Positions 12,180-12,706 of a stretch of 12,706 bases of DNA are shown here, one piece after another (position 1 is the first letter of the stretch; each line of letters opens with the position of its first letter). The stretch comes from Bog-756 sp963977795 (lineage in GTDB: Bacteria > Actinomycetota > Acidimicrobiia > Acidimicrobiales > RAAP-2): the NCBI GenBank assembly GCA_963977795.1, contig CAXBRB010000059.1:1-12706 (forward strand), in the 5' to 3' direction. The notes below the pieces were generated by a model. It ran no database searches and was not told the origin of the DNA. It saw nothing but the letters and a program-made list of their open reading frames with translations. Position numbers and translations under genes: made by a program.

Positions 12180-12706
12180 TCACACCAGGAGGACGATCTT
12201 CCCCAGCTTCCCGCCGGCGGCGAACCGGTCGTAGGCGGCAGCAGCATCGTCCAACGGGAAGGTGGCCTCGATGGGCACCGTCGCCGATCCGTCGGCCAGG
12301 AGCGGAAGGGCCCGCTCCTCCACCAGCCGGGCCACCGCGGCCTTGTCCTCCACGCTGCGGGCCCGCAAGGTGGAGCCGCCCAGGGTGGCCCGGGCCCCCA
12401 TCAGGGCCAGCAGGTTGACCTGGGCCTTGGCGCCGGCACCCACGCCGATCACCACCACCCGGGCCCGGGGTGCGAGATTGGCCAGTGCCGCCTCGACACC
12501 CGGGGCGCCGACCAGCTCCAGGACCACGTCGAAGGGCCCGTGCTCGCCCACCTCCTCAGGGACCACGACGTGGTGCGCCCCCAGGGTGGCCACGGCGGCG
12601 TGGAGGTCCGGGTTGCGCACGCTGGCCACCACCTCCGCTCCGGCCGCCCGGGCCAGCTGCACGGCCGCCGTCCCGACGCCACCGGCCGCCCCGGAGATGA
12701 GCACCC
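12180..12706 (-). CDS. MDR-family NADPH:quinone oxidoreductase-like protein, C-terminal part
   Basis: Partial: the gene enters from the right edge, and about 175 C-terminal residues are visible. The frame shows the dinucleotide-binding start VLISGAAGGVGTAAVQLARAAGAEVVASV (the AxxGxxG NADPH motif of zinc-independent quinone reductases). FDVVLELVGAPGVEAAL follows, then RVVVIGVGAG, and the family's typical end FPLDDAAAAYDRFAAGGKLGKIVLLV. The catalytic GroES-like N-terminal half lies outside the window, so zinc binding cannot be judged. It probably reduces quinones or enones with NADPH. It is convergent with the thiolase. The GTG at 12704 (VLISG) is internal to the domain and is not the true start. 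Confidence 0.88.
   Translation of the reverse strand, partial: VLISGAAGGVGTAAVQLARAAGAEVVASVRNPDLHAAVATLGAHHVVVPEEVGEHGPFDVVLELVGAPGVEAALANLAPRARVVVIGVGAGAKAQVNLLALMGARATLGGSTLRARSVEDKAAVARLVEERALPLLADGSATVPIEATFPLDDAAAAYDRFAAGGKLGKIVLLV

Overview
The window looks like chromosomal DNA of a high-GC actinomycete. The native genes have strongly G/C-biased third codon positions (bases 421-480 are 43/60 G+C by hand count). There is a mycothiol-dependent maleylpyruvate isomerase-type protein, and mycothiol is an actinobacterial thiol. Several genes also have a -10 box immediately upstream of the start codon, the leaderless arrangement common in Actinomycetota. An Acidimicrobiia-like host is a guess from overall gene style only.

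Layout from left to right: a class III PLP aminotransferase (68-1426, +); a small membrane protein converging on it (1469-1717, -); a TY-Chap/YbjN-like protein (1996-2586, +); a mycothiol-dependent isomerase-family protein with a leaderless promoter (2636-3286, +); two convergent secreted lipoprotein alpha/beta hydrolases (3402-4367, + and 4631-5668, -), whose mature N-termini share an ILPGGT motif after the lipidated cysteine; a compact island (5822-8099); a tRNA-Arg(ACG) (8061-8134, -); a CaiB/BaiF-like CoA-transferase (8367-9614, +); a VapBC toxin-antitoxin pair (9665-10302, +); a DUF35 Zn-ribbon/OB-fold protein translationally coupled to a thiolase-like lipid-transfer-type enzyme (10363-12019, +); and the C-terminal part of an MDR-family quinone oxidoreductase running off the right edge (12180-12706, -).

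The most interesting feature is the island. A perfect 44-bp direct repeat (5822-5865 and 8056-8099) corresponds to the 3' half of the tRNA-Arg gene plus 5 flanking bases. Between the copies lie about 2.2 kb of visibly lower GC (bases 6481-6540 are 30/60 G+C). This interval holds one convincing gene, a DUF726/TMCO4-like hydrolase with a Cys-rich zinc-binding module and a glycine-rich hydrophobic segment, and no integrase. A tRNA terminator-like hairpin lies just beyond the left repeat, where the tRNA's own downstream sequence would have been before insertion. The island carries a different hairpin with a T-run beside the intact tRNA. This is the footprint of a site-specific integration that preserved both tRNA and terminator. 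It suggests a non-autonomous, single-cargo integrative element, possibly carrying a defence or membrane-acting effector. The integration history is well supported; the cargo's function is inference.

The right side is typical acyl-CoA metabolism: CoA-transferase, DUF35/thiolase pair and MDR oxidoreductase, with VapBC inserted between. The thiolase lacks the usual His and second Cys. In the CoA-transferase I cannot find the usual nucleophilic Asp.
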